From contig VCMS01000076.1 in NCBI GenBank assembly GCA_022539475.1, positions 1-64,000 of the forward strand: a stretch of 64,000 nt of DNA, read 5' to 3'. Shown piece by piece: positions 53,239 to 62,937 of the stretch. The DNA comes from Gracilaria domingensis. Lineage: Eukaryota > Rhodophyta > Florideophyceae > Gracilariales > Gracilariaceae. Under the pieces are notes generated by a model. That model was not told the DNA's origin, searched no databases, and saw only the letters and a list, made by a program, of their open reading frames with translations. Position 1 is the stretch's first letter, and every line of letters begins with the position of its first letter. The translations under genes were made by a program, and so were the position numbers.

Positions 53239-55101
53239 TCATGGTTCTCCCGACGACGCAGCCGCGGGCGCAACCGTCTGAGCTTCAGCAGCGTGACTTT
53301 CTGCAACAGCTTCACCCGCGTCTGCAGGCCCTTCAATAATTGCGAATTGCTCAGCGCTACCCATTCGAATCTGGGCGAGAAATTCACGCATGATCACTTT
53401 AGAACCAGAGCTAAGACGGGGACCTTCTGCGGGAAGCTTTTCCATTATTGCGTCCAACACACCAACACTAGTTTCTAACGGTTGCATGGCGCTGACCAGG
53501 GTCAAACCGCTCTGTAATTCTGACAAAAAGAATTCCGAGCTGACGTGCTCGACAATTTTGGACTGCTCTGGGAAAGCACTGTTTGTCGCCCTTTCGAAAA
53601 ACGCGACGCATCTCCGATGACACTCGTCCGACGTCCAGGCCTGGCACGGATTGTCATCACCCACCAGTTCAGGGATAGCCGAGAAACGAGGTCTTTTCAT
53701 TCGCGACGAGTGGGGTGCGCCACTCTTAATCAGCTCCTCTATATCGCGACTTCCAACTGTCATTGCAGCATTCTTCGCATCGACGGGCAGCGCAATGGAC
53801 GAGACAGGAAGAGGTGATGAAATGGAAGTAAGTCCGTGCGAAAGCGGAAGTGTAAGTCCCCCAGACGGCACAGTTGTCGGAGCGGGATGATGATGACCTT
53901 GCTTGACTCTCTTATTTCTGGAATATATTCCGCTTTTGACGTAGCTCCGTTTGCCACCCCGTGACAGCTGATTAATGTGCGTGCGTTTGTGACGCGCACG
54001 ACGATTTTTGAACCAAAGCACAAGGTTATGCATCGGCATCCCAATAGCATCTGACAGATAGTTTAATGTCGATGCATCCGGTGTGGGATTCTGTTCAAAG
54101 GCGGCAATCAGGGTCTTCAGCTGCTCACCAGAAGCATGATAGCGTTCTGAGCCCCTTTTGGCACGCTCAACGATACGGCGTGGAGTAATCGCAACAGACG
54201 GATGAGGTGACTGCTGCAACTTTGGGTCAAACTCACTTGCCACACGGGCATGCTCATCGTCCACAGGCTTGTTGACAGCATACTCACCGACAGCAGCCGG
54301 CACAGACACAGAAACAGTAGCCGGAGGGAATGCGCCTGACGGAGCAAGGTGAGAAGCGTGCTGTTCAGATAGCGCATTATGGGCATCTAACTGCGCCTCT
54401 GTTTTCTGCAAAGCATGTGCCACCGCGGTCGATTGCTGCATGTCGGAATCTGGCACCGAAGGTGCAGTAGGTTGTACTAGCTGTGACTCCGACGTTGTGG
54501 CCATCAGCTCCTGCGAGTCGTGAGTAGGCTGAGATTGGTGTTCCGCGTCGACAATGGCTTGTTGCGCCTGTTCAGCAGCAGCCGAAAACTCCATTGCATG
54601 CTGTGCGCTTTGCTCGGAAAGCTGCGTCTCTGCAGCTTGCATGGGTTGCGAGTCCTGCTGCACAGCCGTAGAGGGCGATGGTTGCGTCTGCGGCTGCGCC
54701 TTTACATGTACAGCGTGTTGAGCCACGGCGTGTAGATCATGCTGCAAATCTGAAGCCATGTCATGAAGCGATGGTTGCGACGCATCGGTCAACTGCGAAG
54801 AAACGGCGACAGCATGCACGCGTTCGGGCCGCGCATGTTGCTCCTCAACGGCAGCGTGCAAATCGCCAGTGACGTCATCCGGTGCCGAAGAAGCGCCGTC
54901 CGGAACCTGCGGCTCATGGGCGTCGTCGACTGCGTGCGGGGCGATGGACGAGGGATGACATTCGTCGCGCGGCGACGACGGAGAAGGGTGCGGCAAAGAC
55001 TGTGCGGCGGCCGGGAGCGTGGAGGACGGAGGCGGCGGCTGCGGTACGACGGGCGGCGCCGCAGCGGCGGTGGCGACGTCGTGGAGCGGGTGCTCTTCCA
55101 T
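53239..55101 (-). CDS. Homeodomain transcription factor
   Basis: The protein has 620 residues from the ATG at 55101 (first in frame). One homeodomain lies at about residues 310-370. Its helices 1-2 read QLKTLIAAFEQNPTPDASTLNYLSDAIGM and its recognition helix NLVLWFKNRRARHKRTH contains the invariant W, F, N and R. Before it come some 300 residues rich in Gln, Ala, His, Ser and Pro (HAVAQHAVHVKAQPQTQPS and similar), typical of a disordered activation region. After it comes a basic RGGKRSYVKSGIYSRNKRVKQ stretch. No second DNA-binding domain (HD-ZIP, KNOX, POU) is seen. The C-terminal 180 residues are Leu-rich and may be helical. Targets are unknown. It converges on the C2 gene. Confidence 0.92.
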   Translation of the reverse strand: MEEHPLHDVATAAAAPPVVPQPPPPSSTLPAAAQSLPHPSPSSPRDECHPSSIAPHAVDDAHEPQVPDGASSAPDDVTGDLHAAVEEQHARPERVHAVAVSSQLTDASQPSLHDMASDLQHDLHAVAQHAVHVKAQPQTQPSPSTAVQQDSQPMQAAETQLSEQSAQHAMEFSAAAEQAQQAIVDAEHQSQPTHDSQELMATTSESQLVQPTAPSVPDSDMQQSTAVAHALQKTEAQLDAHNALSEQHASHLAPSGAFPPATVSVSVPAAVGEYAVNKPVDDEHARVASEFDPKLQQSPHPSVAITPRRIVERAKRGSERYHASGEQLKTLIAAFEQNPTPDASTLNYLSDAIGMPMHNLVLWFKNRRARHKRTHINQLSRGGKRSYVKSGIYSRNKRVKQGHHHPAPTTVPSGGLTLPLSHGLTSISSPLPVSSIALPVDAKNAAMTVGSRDIEELIKSGAPHSSRMKRPRFSAIPELVGDDNPCQAWTSDECHRRCVAFFERATNSAFPEQSKIVEHVSSEFFLSELQSGLTLVSAMQPLETSVGVLDAIMEKLPAEGPRLSSGSKVIMREFLAQIRMGSAEQFAIIEGPADAGEAVAESHAAEAQTVAPAAASSGEP

Positions 55102-56427
55102 GGCGTTTGGATTTGGTTGCGGCGGAAGGGGCAATTGGCTCGGCGAGAGGATCTGGGGATCAGCTTTGCGCGCACTTTTTGTCCGGCCGCAGTGCCGCGC
55201 GCCGAGCTCGCCGCCGCCGCCGCGCCGCCGCGCAGCGTTTGGCTCCGACGAAACGCGCAGCACTTCCCTCTGGCCGCGCCTTGTTGGTCCCAACGCCGTT
55301 TTTCAGTTGACTTACAGTGTAAACTGCCCGTTTCTCCTCGTGGACGTCGTGTAAGCATGTGATCATGTGTTTGTACACTCGCATTTGCTTGTTCGTACCT
55401 TCACCTCGTACACTATGTTTTGCCCAGGATCCACAAACTTCCTTGTATTCTACGTTGCTAAGTTTCTTGCCCTGAAACTAAGGTAGACCTGCGGATAAGG
55501 TACCTATATGTGACCAGAAACCATAGCTTGCAGTACGCTCAGCAAATACCCGCCATCCAACCAATCCACGAATTGGTCCTAGATTAGCTCCACCAAAAGT
55601 CTTGAACAACCTCTCTCATGGTTTAATTGCAAGCAAGAACGTGCTCAACTTAATTGCATGTAGAGCATGCCAATCACTGGCCACATCGAATGCAAATTTG
55701 TCAAATTCGAGATCTATTGCATATTTACAGACAAACAACCTACTCATGAACAGCTATGATGCGCGAATCTTCCCCAGTGCCGGGAGGGACAACCCGGCGA
55801 TGCTTTCGCACAATGGAAACAGAAACGAATATTAAACCGAGAAGAACCGATTTCAATTCTGGAAACAAACCCACGACAACAACCAAAGCAAAAACCAAAA
55901 ACAAAAATGATCAGAGTGGGAAAAGGGCGGGTATACCAGGTTCAAAGCGCTAGGGGATTCTGGGGAGTGGGGACCCTCAGATCCATATTGATCGGCGCAG
56001 AGTTTCATTGCCGCATTGTAGAAGAGATAGCCCACACACTGTCCAGAGATACATCTCCCAATCGCCCCAGATTCTGGTCCAGAAGGGGTCAGTGGGGCAA
56101 TGATTGTTGAACCCGCCAATACCCCGCAGCCGGCTCGTTCAAACAGTGATTTAGGCACTGGCAGGGCGGTTACTGCAGGGCCTCAACCGATCCTTGGGAG
56201 AAAAGAAGACATTTTGGGCAGGGGGCGCGCACAAGAAGAGGAAAGGGAAGCAACGAATCAGCCCCAGATACATAAGAGTTTACCTCCCGAAAGACCGCCA
56301 TTTTTAGAGATGCCACCTGTAGCCCTTGTGGAAGTTACAAGTTGTAAAATTAAATCTTTTTGAAAGTCAAATGATACAGGTCGCCGCCATGTCTGGCTCA
56401 GAAGACCATCAAGTCGTCGATATGTAT

Positions 56428-56553
56428 AAGTTATCAACCGGGGCAAGCTCGCAAAAGGCGGACCGAGGCGTTATATCGTGTTCGAGCGAAGCGAGTACAC
56501 GATATGGCAGCCGAGGAAAGCCTTCTTGCGAGCGAGCTCCCGGTTGATAACTT
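56428..56553. repeat. Fold-back (long inverted repeat), MITE-like
   Basis: The first 15 bases (AAGTTATCAACCGGG, 56428-56442) are the exact complement of the last 15 (56539-56553). A second perfect pair, ATATCGTGT at 56473-56481 and 56497-56505, sits on the same axis near 56490. The stretches in between are also related, so the whole 126 bases can fold into one hairpin. No clear target-site duplication is visible. Confidence 0.7.
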
Positions 56554-56760
56554 GCTTGTCATACAGTGCGCAACTGTCTTTGAACTGGCCTTTCATACAG
56601 CAACGCAGCTGGACCGGACTGACGCGTAGGAATATGGTGGCGAAGGCTGAAGACCGAAGTTGGCAGGAGAGTTGGACCACTGTCTCTCACTGTCTTCGAT
56701 GTCAAAGCGCCTTTGGTGAACTACTTAACTTTTGAATAAAATTGAGACGATGTTCTTGTG

Positions 56761-56823
56761 ATGTCAAGCTCGCCCCAGGAGCTTGACATTCAATGTCAAG
56801 CTCGCCCCGATCCATGTCAAGCT
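56761..56823. repeat. Cluster of ATGTCAAGCT direct and inverted repeats
   Basis: ATGTCAAGCT occurs at 56761, 56793 and 56814. The first two continue as CGCCCC, the third as TGGTCC. An inverted copy (AGCTTGACAT) lies at 56780-56789. Confidence 0.75.
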
Positions 56824-57189
56824 TGGTCCTGTTTGACAATGAAGCTGTTGTCATGATGATCATGACTGCAAACATGATGATTTGTCAAATTGGACTATAA
56901 TTAGTCATTCTGCTTTTGACAAGAGTGAAATCAGAAGGTCAACCTCTTCCATCACACAGAGCAAAAACCTACCTTGAACCAGCCGTTGGGAGAGAAAGCG
57001 TATTTTTTTGATGCTTATTCAATCCGTTTAGTCGCAATAAACTAGTGATTGTTCGGCTATGGGAAAGAGAAAACTGGCCATTGAAGAACATTTTTTTTCA
57101 CAATCTTCTAGAAAGACGAACATCATCTGCTCTTCAGATTCCAAAAACTTTCCGTTAGCTTCTCAGCATTTGATGATACCAAACATTCT

Positions 57190-57197
57190 ATAAAAGG
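57190..57197 (+). promoter_or_regulatory. Isolated TATAAAAG box
   Basis: TATAAAAG within ttctataaaagggttg. No supported reading frame follows, so it may drive a noncoding RNA, belong to a repeat, or be chance. Confidence 0.3.
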
Positions 57198-57883
57198 GTT
57201 GAGAAACAGTACAGAGGACCAGGCAGAGCGCTGGAGTTGCTCAGTGGTTTTTGCATACATTCTGAGTCAATATGGGCGATAGAATCTGCTTGTCTTTGTA
57301 GCGCTCTACCGATTTCGTGTGCGAGTTATACTCAAAGCTGATTCCATCTTCTGTAAAAGATAATCATACAATACAAGAAACGATTTAGTGCTCAATCTTC
57401 TGAATCAATCTAGGATACGATTAAACTTGGATGTTTCATATAGCAAGATGTCAATTACACATGTATCTTTCTATGAGACGTTTCATTCTCAAGGACTGAA
57501 ATTGATTCATTTCACGAAACCTAATCTTTCCTTTCGGCTCCGAGCCCCGCAGATTCTTGCATTTTATGTACAGGTTAGAGATGAGTTTGCGGGCCATCTT
57601 TGATACACCAATTTCAGTGTTATAGAACCCCCTCCACTCCAAAGAGCGCACAACGTTCTCCTCGACAGAGGAGAAAACACACTCACGTTTACTGTGGCAC
57701 ATGCGGGTTATTAACAATTATGCTCAGCCGTCGAAATTAAACTGGTGAGAAATTTTCGACCTCTTATCGACAGTTCATCCTCATTCGCAATGGTACTCAT
57801 GAGCAGTAAAGTTCACTTCCTTTCAAGCAGCTTCATTGGCCGCCGAAAAGTTTAGGCACAAAACAGAAAGGAAATATTTGTTC

Positions 57884-59380
57884 TCACACTGCAACTGGTT
57901 CTTCCATTGGAGTGCTCGTGTCCTGTTCTTCATAGATTGCCTTCTCATCGTGCTCTACAGGTTTCGCTACAATGCCGTCGTCCGAGATGTAGTACCCCTC
58001 CGAGTCCACATTAAAAGAACTCATAATCAGAGTAAATGCTAGCGCGCTGAAGAAGTACACCGTCAGAACAACTGATACGGAAAGTACTGCGATGGCCGGC
58101 CATGATTTCTCCTGTCGCCCTTGGATATTGAAATCGGGATTGAAGATTAGCCCGAAGAAGAAGAACATGTCCAAGTTGCACCGGTCCTCCATGCCTTCGC
58201 AACTCATCTGAACCAGATGAAGCACGAACATGAACGCCATGAGCAACGCCCAACCCACGCCGCTGGAGAACATCAATGTCCGTCTCAATCTTCTCAAAGG
58301 TTTCAGAAAACGCAGTGTGCTGTCGAACACAGACACCACCGTGACGACGGAGAGCACGAAGCCGAGAGTCATTGTGGTGACACCAATCCATGTAACGTTC
58401 ATGAGCGTGAACACAAAGCCGACAAAAGTGAACAATAGTGCCCAGACGGAGAGCTGCTTCGCAAGCGACAACATCTTGGATCGTGACGCACGAATAAGCT
58501 GCCAATTAATGGAGATGAACACGATGACAATAATGAGCCAGTACCCGAAATAAGTAGCCCACTCAACAAACGTGGGTGTATCCTGATACCCAAACAGAGC
58601 GCGTAGCATTGCAAAGAACTCATTCTCCTTGTCGTGACAGCAGCCTTTTGTCGACCACATGGTGGCATTGTACCAGTCACGTTCTTCCGAAGGCTCCCAT
58701 GGCCCAAACCAGTCTACTTCCTGCAGTTCATGGAAGGCATGACTGACCAGTCCCGCAGCAAACGCCATCAGTACGAAGCTGGACACGAGGAAAAACTTGA
58801 GAATATCCAACTGAAGCAATCCTCTAAAGACAAGGAAGGACGCACCTACACCAACGACAATGGCAAGAAATCCAGGTAGTGGGATGGCGCGCCAGCCTCC
58901 ATTTTCATCGGCATTAGCGGTTCCAATGAGGAAAATAACGGTCTCAATACCCTCCCTCAAGACCTGCACGAAGACCATAAAGAAGATGGCAAGCTTCCGT
59001 CGCAACGGACTCTTGTCGTCATCGTCAATGATCTCATCGACATCGTGCTCAAGCTTGGTACGCAAATTCTTGCCCAGTACCATCATCCAAATGATCATCC
59101 ACGTGAGTAAAGACGCGGCGACCAGGAATGTAATTCCCTCAAAGATCTTCTCGGCCTCATCCTTGAAGAGCTGATCTCCTCTGGTCCATACAACGATTCC
59201 AAATGCAAGTCCGACAATGAGGGATATGGCAATGCCACCGAAGGTACCCCACCATACGTAGCGACGATATTGGGTGGCACCGATCTTATTGATGTAGGCC
59301 AGCACGATACCAACGACCAGGCATGCCTCCAGAACTTCTCGCAAGACAATGAAAAACGCCGGGATGGAAAAGACGCTCAT
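57884..59380 (-). CDS. FTR1: FTR1-type high-affinity iron permease
   Basis: The protein has 498 residues. It contains the two iron-binding motifs of the family, REVLE (residues 14-18, in the first membrane helix) and REGIE (about 140-145, in VQVLREGIETVIFL), plus a long first half with 7 or so membrane segments. An acidic loop (HDVDEIIDDDDKS) follows the third segment. The second half adds further hydrophobic segments (YFGYWLIIVIVFISINW and others) with a cysteine-bearing loop, so it is longer than yeast Ftr1 (about 400). In fungi and green algae FTR1 works with a multicopper ferroxidase to import iron at the plasma membrane; no such partner is in the window. The acidic C-terminal tail is cytosolic by analogy. 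No signal peptide is needed because the first helix carries REVLE. Confidence 0.94.
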   Translation of the reverse strand: MSVFSIPAFFIVLREVLEACLVVGIVLAYINKIGATQYRRYVWWGTFGGIAISLIVGLAFGIVVWTRGDQLFKDEAEKIFEGITFLVAASLLTWMIIWMMVLGKNLRTKLEHDVDEIIDDDDKSPLRRKLAIFFMVFVQVLREGIETVIFLIGTANADENGGWRAIPLPGFLAIVVGVGASFLVFRGLLQLDILKFFLVSSFVLMAFAAGLVSHAFHELQEVDWFGPWEPSEERDWYNATMWSTKGCCHDKENEFFAMLRALFGYQDTPTFVEWATYFGYWLIIVIVFISINWQLIRASRSKMLSLAKQLSVWALLFTFVGFVFTLMNVTWIGVTTMTLGFVLSVVTVVSVFDSTLRFLKPLRRLRRTLMFSSGVGWALLMAFMFVLHLVQMSCEGMEDRCNLDMFFFFGLIFNPDFNIQGRQEKSWPAIAVLSVSVVLTVYFFSALAFTLIMSSFNVDSEGYYISDDGIVAKPVEHDEKAIYEEQDTSTPMEEPVAV

Positions 59381-60023
59381 GATTGATGATGCGCTTCAGC
59401 AGGAAGTAAATTATACAACGTTGTATGTGGTGGGGATCACGCGATAGCTGGAAGCATCAACAGAAAGCGGAATATTGGCGCAAAACCTACGGAGTGACGG
59501 ACTGCGGCAGGGCCAAGCACCGACGGTAACTTGACACGGATTGTCCTAACCTTCTCACCGATCCACACCCTTCACCGAGCTCGTGCTTCAACGCGACAGT
59601 CACATGCCTTTATAGTATCTAGGGAGTGGTAAGGAAGATAATCTCGATGGCACCAAATCTGGAGCTCACGAGCAAATCGCGTCATACTGGCAGGGCAGGC
59701 GCGAATCACGAAGAGTGCAAAATCACGTGAAAGGGCGACGACGGCGGCCGTTTTGGGGCTGCATGGCGGCGCTCGTGCGCTATTCGTGCGGCTTTCCTGC
59801 CGAAGCATGCAGCACTCGCAGGAGCACCTCGCGCCTTGTGACGCTTCAAATGACGCAACGTCTTTATATGCGCCGTGGCCCGTCTGGAGGCGCTTTCCAA
59901 ACCACGCGTCGCACACCTTACAGAAAGGGGCGGCGGTTGGACTGGGATTTTTTCGCGTGTGAGCCCAATGAGATGCGCCAGCTTCTGGTGCTCTCAGGAA
60001 ACGCGGGCGCCGTGTGTGCTCGT
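59381..60023. other. Upstream region of FTR1, nothing recognised
   Basis: About 640 bases. Open frames on both strands near 59.6-60.1 kb lack convincing starts and similarity. It should hold the iron permease promoter. Confidence 0.45.
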
Positions 60024-60750
60024 TCACGTGACGCAAATATTGTGGTTTCGCGACGCCTCCGCGTGTCTGCAGGCAACCATAATTCGCAACGAGTTCCGTA
60101 GGTTGTTCACTTGCTCCACTAGCGCGCAAGCTTTCGCTGCGTGTATGACTCGCTTGCCGCCGCTTCGTGGGCGCTTCTTGCGGAGTGCCGCAGGAATGCG
60201 CGTGTGCCTAGGGTTAGGAAGGTGACCGTACAACCAATGTTCTGCAGTCGAATGCAAGACGATCACTGCACTGCTATGCAGTACAAGTGCAGCGCGTCTG
60301 TTATCATACAAGATATCATAGTGCACACGAGCCTTGCCCTCCAAAAGCTTGTCGCCCGAGAAACCTAAAGTTATACGCTGGCCATCAGAGACACGGGCGA
60401 TTTTGGCGCGCAGAGGTGAGCCCCCCAGGTAACCTCCCGTCAAAGTGTAATTGAAGTTGCTTGACGCAGTGTTGCTGAAGAAGAAGCGTCTCGTGACGAC
60501 AGTGGTCGCATCAGGGGCAACACGTGCGTGTATCTACGCGCCGCCGGCTGTACACCGGCTGCCGCTCTTGGCTACTGCACCGAGCGTTTCCATACCTAAT
60601 GCGCCGTACAGCTCCTTTGTACGATGATGGCCCGGCTACTATTGTTGGCATCAGGTTTACCGCGAGCGTCGATCCGCGCACACACCGCTGCCGCAGTCCA
60701 GTGTCAACGGCATTTGCGAGGCGCCTCCAAGCACACCTTCCCGATGCCAT
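60024..60750 (-). CDS. Doubtful gene: presequence-like start and a conserved-looking stretch in a second frame
   Basis: An ATG at 60750 opens an Arg-rich, acid-poor region (MASGRCAWRRLANAV ... VYSRRRVDTRTCC) like an organelle presequence. Directly after it, in a neighbouring frame, the sequence reads like folded protein: TTVVTRRFFFSNTASSNFNY, TLTGGYLGGSPLRAKIARVSD, GQRITLGFSGDKLLEGKARVHYDIL. The change of frame falls at a run of four G (60514-60517), so one extra base would connect them. The part after about 60290 is unconvincing and may be intron or 3' flank. No family is recognised. It would share a promoter with the IGPD gene. Confidence 0.35.
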
Positions 60751-60906
60751 ACGTACAGCGAGTGTTAGCGCGCACGTGGATCAAGCGCATGTTGTGAACG
60801 TATGCCAGCTGGCATGTTTCCACGGGTGCACGTGTGGTACGTGGGGATCATTTCGCTCCGCCCTTCTGTCTTGAGCAGCTTGCGATCGACGGCGCGCGCG
60901 GGCGAG

Positions 60907-61731
60907 ATGCGCAGCTGCGCCGTCACCGCCGAGATGCAGTCAACCGCCTTCTGCTTGTGTCCCGCGCTGTCGCGCCCACGGCCCGCGCCGAGGGCGACCA
61001 CTCCCCCTGCGCGACCGCCTCGCGTCGCTCCGTTCTGTCTTTCGTCTCCGTCGCCCGCCCCCACTCCTCCGTCTTCCTCCGTCACCCCGTCGCACCCTCC
61101 TCGGGCTCCGAGAATCGCCACCATCTCCCGTACCACTAATGAAACCGCTATCAGTCTCACCATCAACGTCGATGGTACTGGCGTATGTGACGTAGACACC
61201 GGTATTCCGTTTCTCGATCATATGCTGGCGCAGCTTTGCTCGCATGGCTTGTTTGACCTTCACTTGCGTGCCAAGGGCGATTTGTGGATTGATGACCATC
61301 ATACCAACGAGGACATTGGAATAACCCTAGGCATGGCGCTTTCTAAAGCGCTTTCGGACAAGAAAGGCATTCGTCGTTTTGGCCATTTTGTCGCCCCGCT
61401 TGATGAGAGTCTCGTCGAAGTTGTGCTCGATTTTTCGGGACGTGGTCATTGTGAATACTCACTAGATATCCCTACGCACAGAGTTGGAACTTATGATACA
61501 CAACTGGTTCGAGAGTTTTATCATGCTGTTGCTGGTAATGCCCAGATGACTTTGCATGTCATTCAACGCTCTGGCATCAATAGTCATCATATCATCGAGG
61601 CTAGTTTTAAGTCGTTTGCACGAGCTATGCGTATGGCTGTCGAGTACGATCCTAGACGTACCAACTCTGTCCCAAGCTCTAAGGGTGTACTAACCGATGC
61701 TGCAGCCCTTGAATCCAACGTCAGTTCGTGA
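60907..61731 (+). CDS. HISB: Imidazoleglycerol-phosphate dehydratase (histidine biosynthesis), plastid-type
   Basis: The mature part, about 195 residues, matches the enzyme throughout. Blocks are [18 protein letters not shown], the metal motif [48 protein letters not shown] and the second metal motif [19 protein letters not shown]. It removes water from imidazoleglycerol phosphate to give imidazole-acetol phosphate, the sixth step of histidine synthesis. It is monofunctional (no HAD phosphatase domain), as in plants and fungi. The 75 residues before it are Pro/Ser/Arg-rich, a transit peptide. I choose ATG 60907; ATG 60802, 60814 and 60934 (MQSTAFCLC) are also in frame. It ends 21 bases from the hydrolase gene's stop. 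Confidence 0.95.
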   Translation: MRSCAVTAEMQSTAFCLCPALSRPRPAPRATTPPARPPRVAPFCLSSPSPAPTPPSSSVTPSHPPRAPRIATISRTTNETAISLTINVDGTGVCDVDTGIPFLDHMLAQLCSHGLFDLHLRAKGDLWIDDHHTNEDIGITLGMALSKALSDKKGIRRFGHFVAPLDESLVEVVLDFSGRGHCEYSLDIPTHRVGTYDTQLVREFYHAVAGNAQMTLHVIQRSGINSHHIIEASFKSFARAMRMAVEYDPRRTNSVPSSKGVLTDAAALESNVSS

Positions 61732-61752
61732 TTGCGGCATGCGAACATCGCT

Positions 61753-62937
61753 TCATTCGTGTTTTTCAGAGTTGCTACTTTGTGTCACCAGCCATTTTGT
61801 TATCTTGTCGACATGCATCGCCGAAACTTCATGCGCCCCGCGTAATACGCGTGCGATCTGCGTCGCACTGCGTTGCAGCTTCTCGTCCGACAACCTGTTG
61901 GCCCGTATCACTTGCGCCACTGTTTGCACATTTTGACCGGCTGCTTCGTAAATCCGTTGCGAAGCTTTCTTCGTCAGACGTGGTTCGTGTTCATGAAATG
62001 TTGTCGCTGTGAAGGGGACACTCTCGAGTGAAAGTTCACCTACCATGGCCACCCTTTTGCGAACCAGGATGCGACGAGAAGCTGCTATTGAAGACATTGG
62101 TGCGTAATAATGGTCAGATTCGAGGTGCACGAAGAGTGTGCTTGGGTATTGGCTTGTTGCGTTTCGTAACGCTCGTTGGTTTCCGGGAGAGATGTAGAGA
62201 GCCTGACTGCGTATCGGAAAGTCCAGGGAAAGGATGCTTAACATTGTGGCACCGGATGATATGCCGACGGCGATTAGAGGCGTTGACGGTGGTAATCCTT
62301 GTTCTGCGGTCCACTGTCGCACGGCGATCTTCACTCGTGCCACATCATCGTTTTCGCGAGCTGGGAAACGCGTGCTCCAGCACCCAGTCACGCGGTTTTG
62401 AGAGGTGAGTGCTAGAAGAGCGAAGCGTCTCTTGAGTAGATGGGAACTGATAATCCTGTGCTCGGGCAGTTGAAACCAGTCCTTTGCGGATTGTGAACAT
62501 CCGTGAAATAGGAGGGCTACTCCACGAATGGCTCGTGGAGTGAATGGGTTGTTGTAGGCCACGTCCACGTCTGCCACCCGAGTTTGATGAAAGTCTGGTT
62601 GTGAAGATCGAGACGAAGAAGGTATGACATCTGACGCCATGTCATCTTGCTTGGAGGAAGAGCGGAACGGGAAGACCTGCTTGAACCAAGTGGCGACGCG
62701 CTGTAGTATGCTGGGCTTTTCGGAGTTTGATGCTCGAACTGATGTGCTGAACGCGTTCAAAGCATTGTTGCGTTGAATGTTCTCTTTTCCTCTTGCTATG
62801 GACGAAGTGTTGATCGGTTTCGAAGCTATCAAGGGATGCTCAATTGATGCCTGACCTGCCTGAATCAGCTTGCTTAATATATGAAGAGATAACAACAGAG
62901 CAATGTACACGCCGACGCATTTGGTTCGAGGATGCAT
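61753..62937 (-). CDS. Membrane-anchored alpha/beta hydrolase
   Basis: The protein has 394 residues. An N-terminal signal anchor (VYIALLLSLHILSKLIQ, about 9-25) is followed by a Ser-rich stem. The hydrolase fold starts with VALLFHGCSQSAKDWF (oxyanion HG) near residue 140. The nucleophile elbow is GISSGA, close to the G-x-S-x-G consensus, and a late HVDKI/FHEH region could supply the histidine. A C-rich signature seen in some plant relatives is absent apart from HGCS. Substrate is unknown; esterase, lipase or peptidase are all possible. It converges on the IGPD gene with 21 bases between stops. Confidence 0.8.
   Translation of the reverse strand: MHPRTKCVGVYIALLLSLHILSKLIQAGQASIEHPLIASKPINTSSIARGKENIQRNNALNAFSTSVRASNSEKPSILQRVATWFKQVFPFRSSSKQDDMASDVIPSSSRSSQPDFHQTRVADVDVAYNNPFTPRAIRGVALLFHGCSQSAKDWFQLPEHRIISSHLLKRRFALLALTSQNRVTGCWSTRFPARENDDVARVKIAVRQWTAEQGLPPSTPLIAVGISSGATMLSILSLDFPIRSQALYISPGNQRALRNATSQYPSTLFVHLESDHYYAPMSSIAASRRILVRKRVAMVGELSLESVPFTATTFHEHEPRLTKKASQRIYEAAGQNVQTVAQVIRANRLSDEKLQRSATQIARVLRGAHEVSAMHVDKITKWLVTQSSNSEKHE

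Larger units (their letters stand above)
55102..57883. other. Gene-poor A/T-rich interval with fold-back and dispersed short repeats
   Basis: About 2.8 kb without a supported gene. The left 250 bases are the G+C-rich 5' flank of the homeodomain gene. The rest is A/T-rich and holds a fold-back repeat (56428-56553), a cluster of ATGTCAAGCT repeats (56761-56823) and an isolated TATAAAAG box at 57190 with only tiny frames after it. It looks like repeat-derived spacer. Confidence 0.6.

Noticed and set aside
59572-60129. Frames on both strands between FTR1 and IGPD (59572-60129 minus, 59715-60101 plus)
   Set aside because: No convincing start, composition-driven, no recognisable motif.
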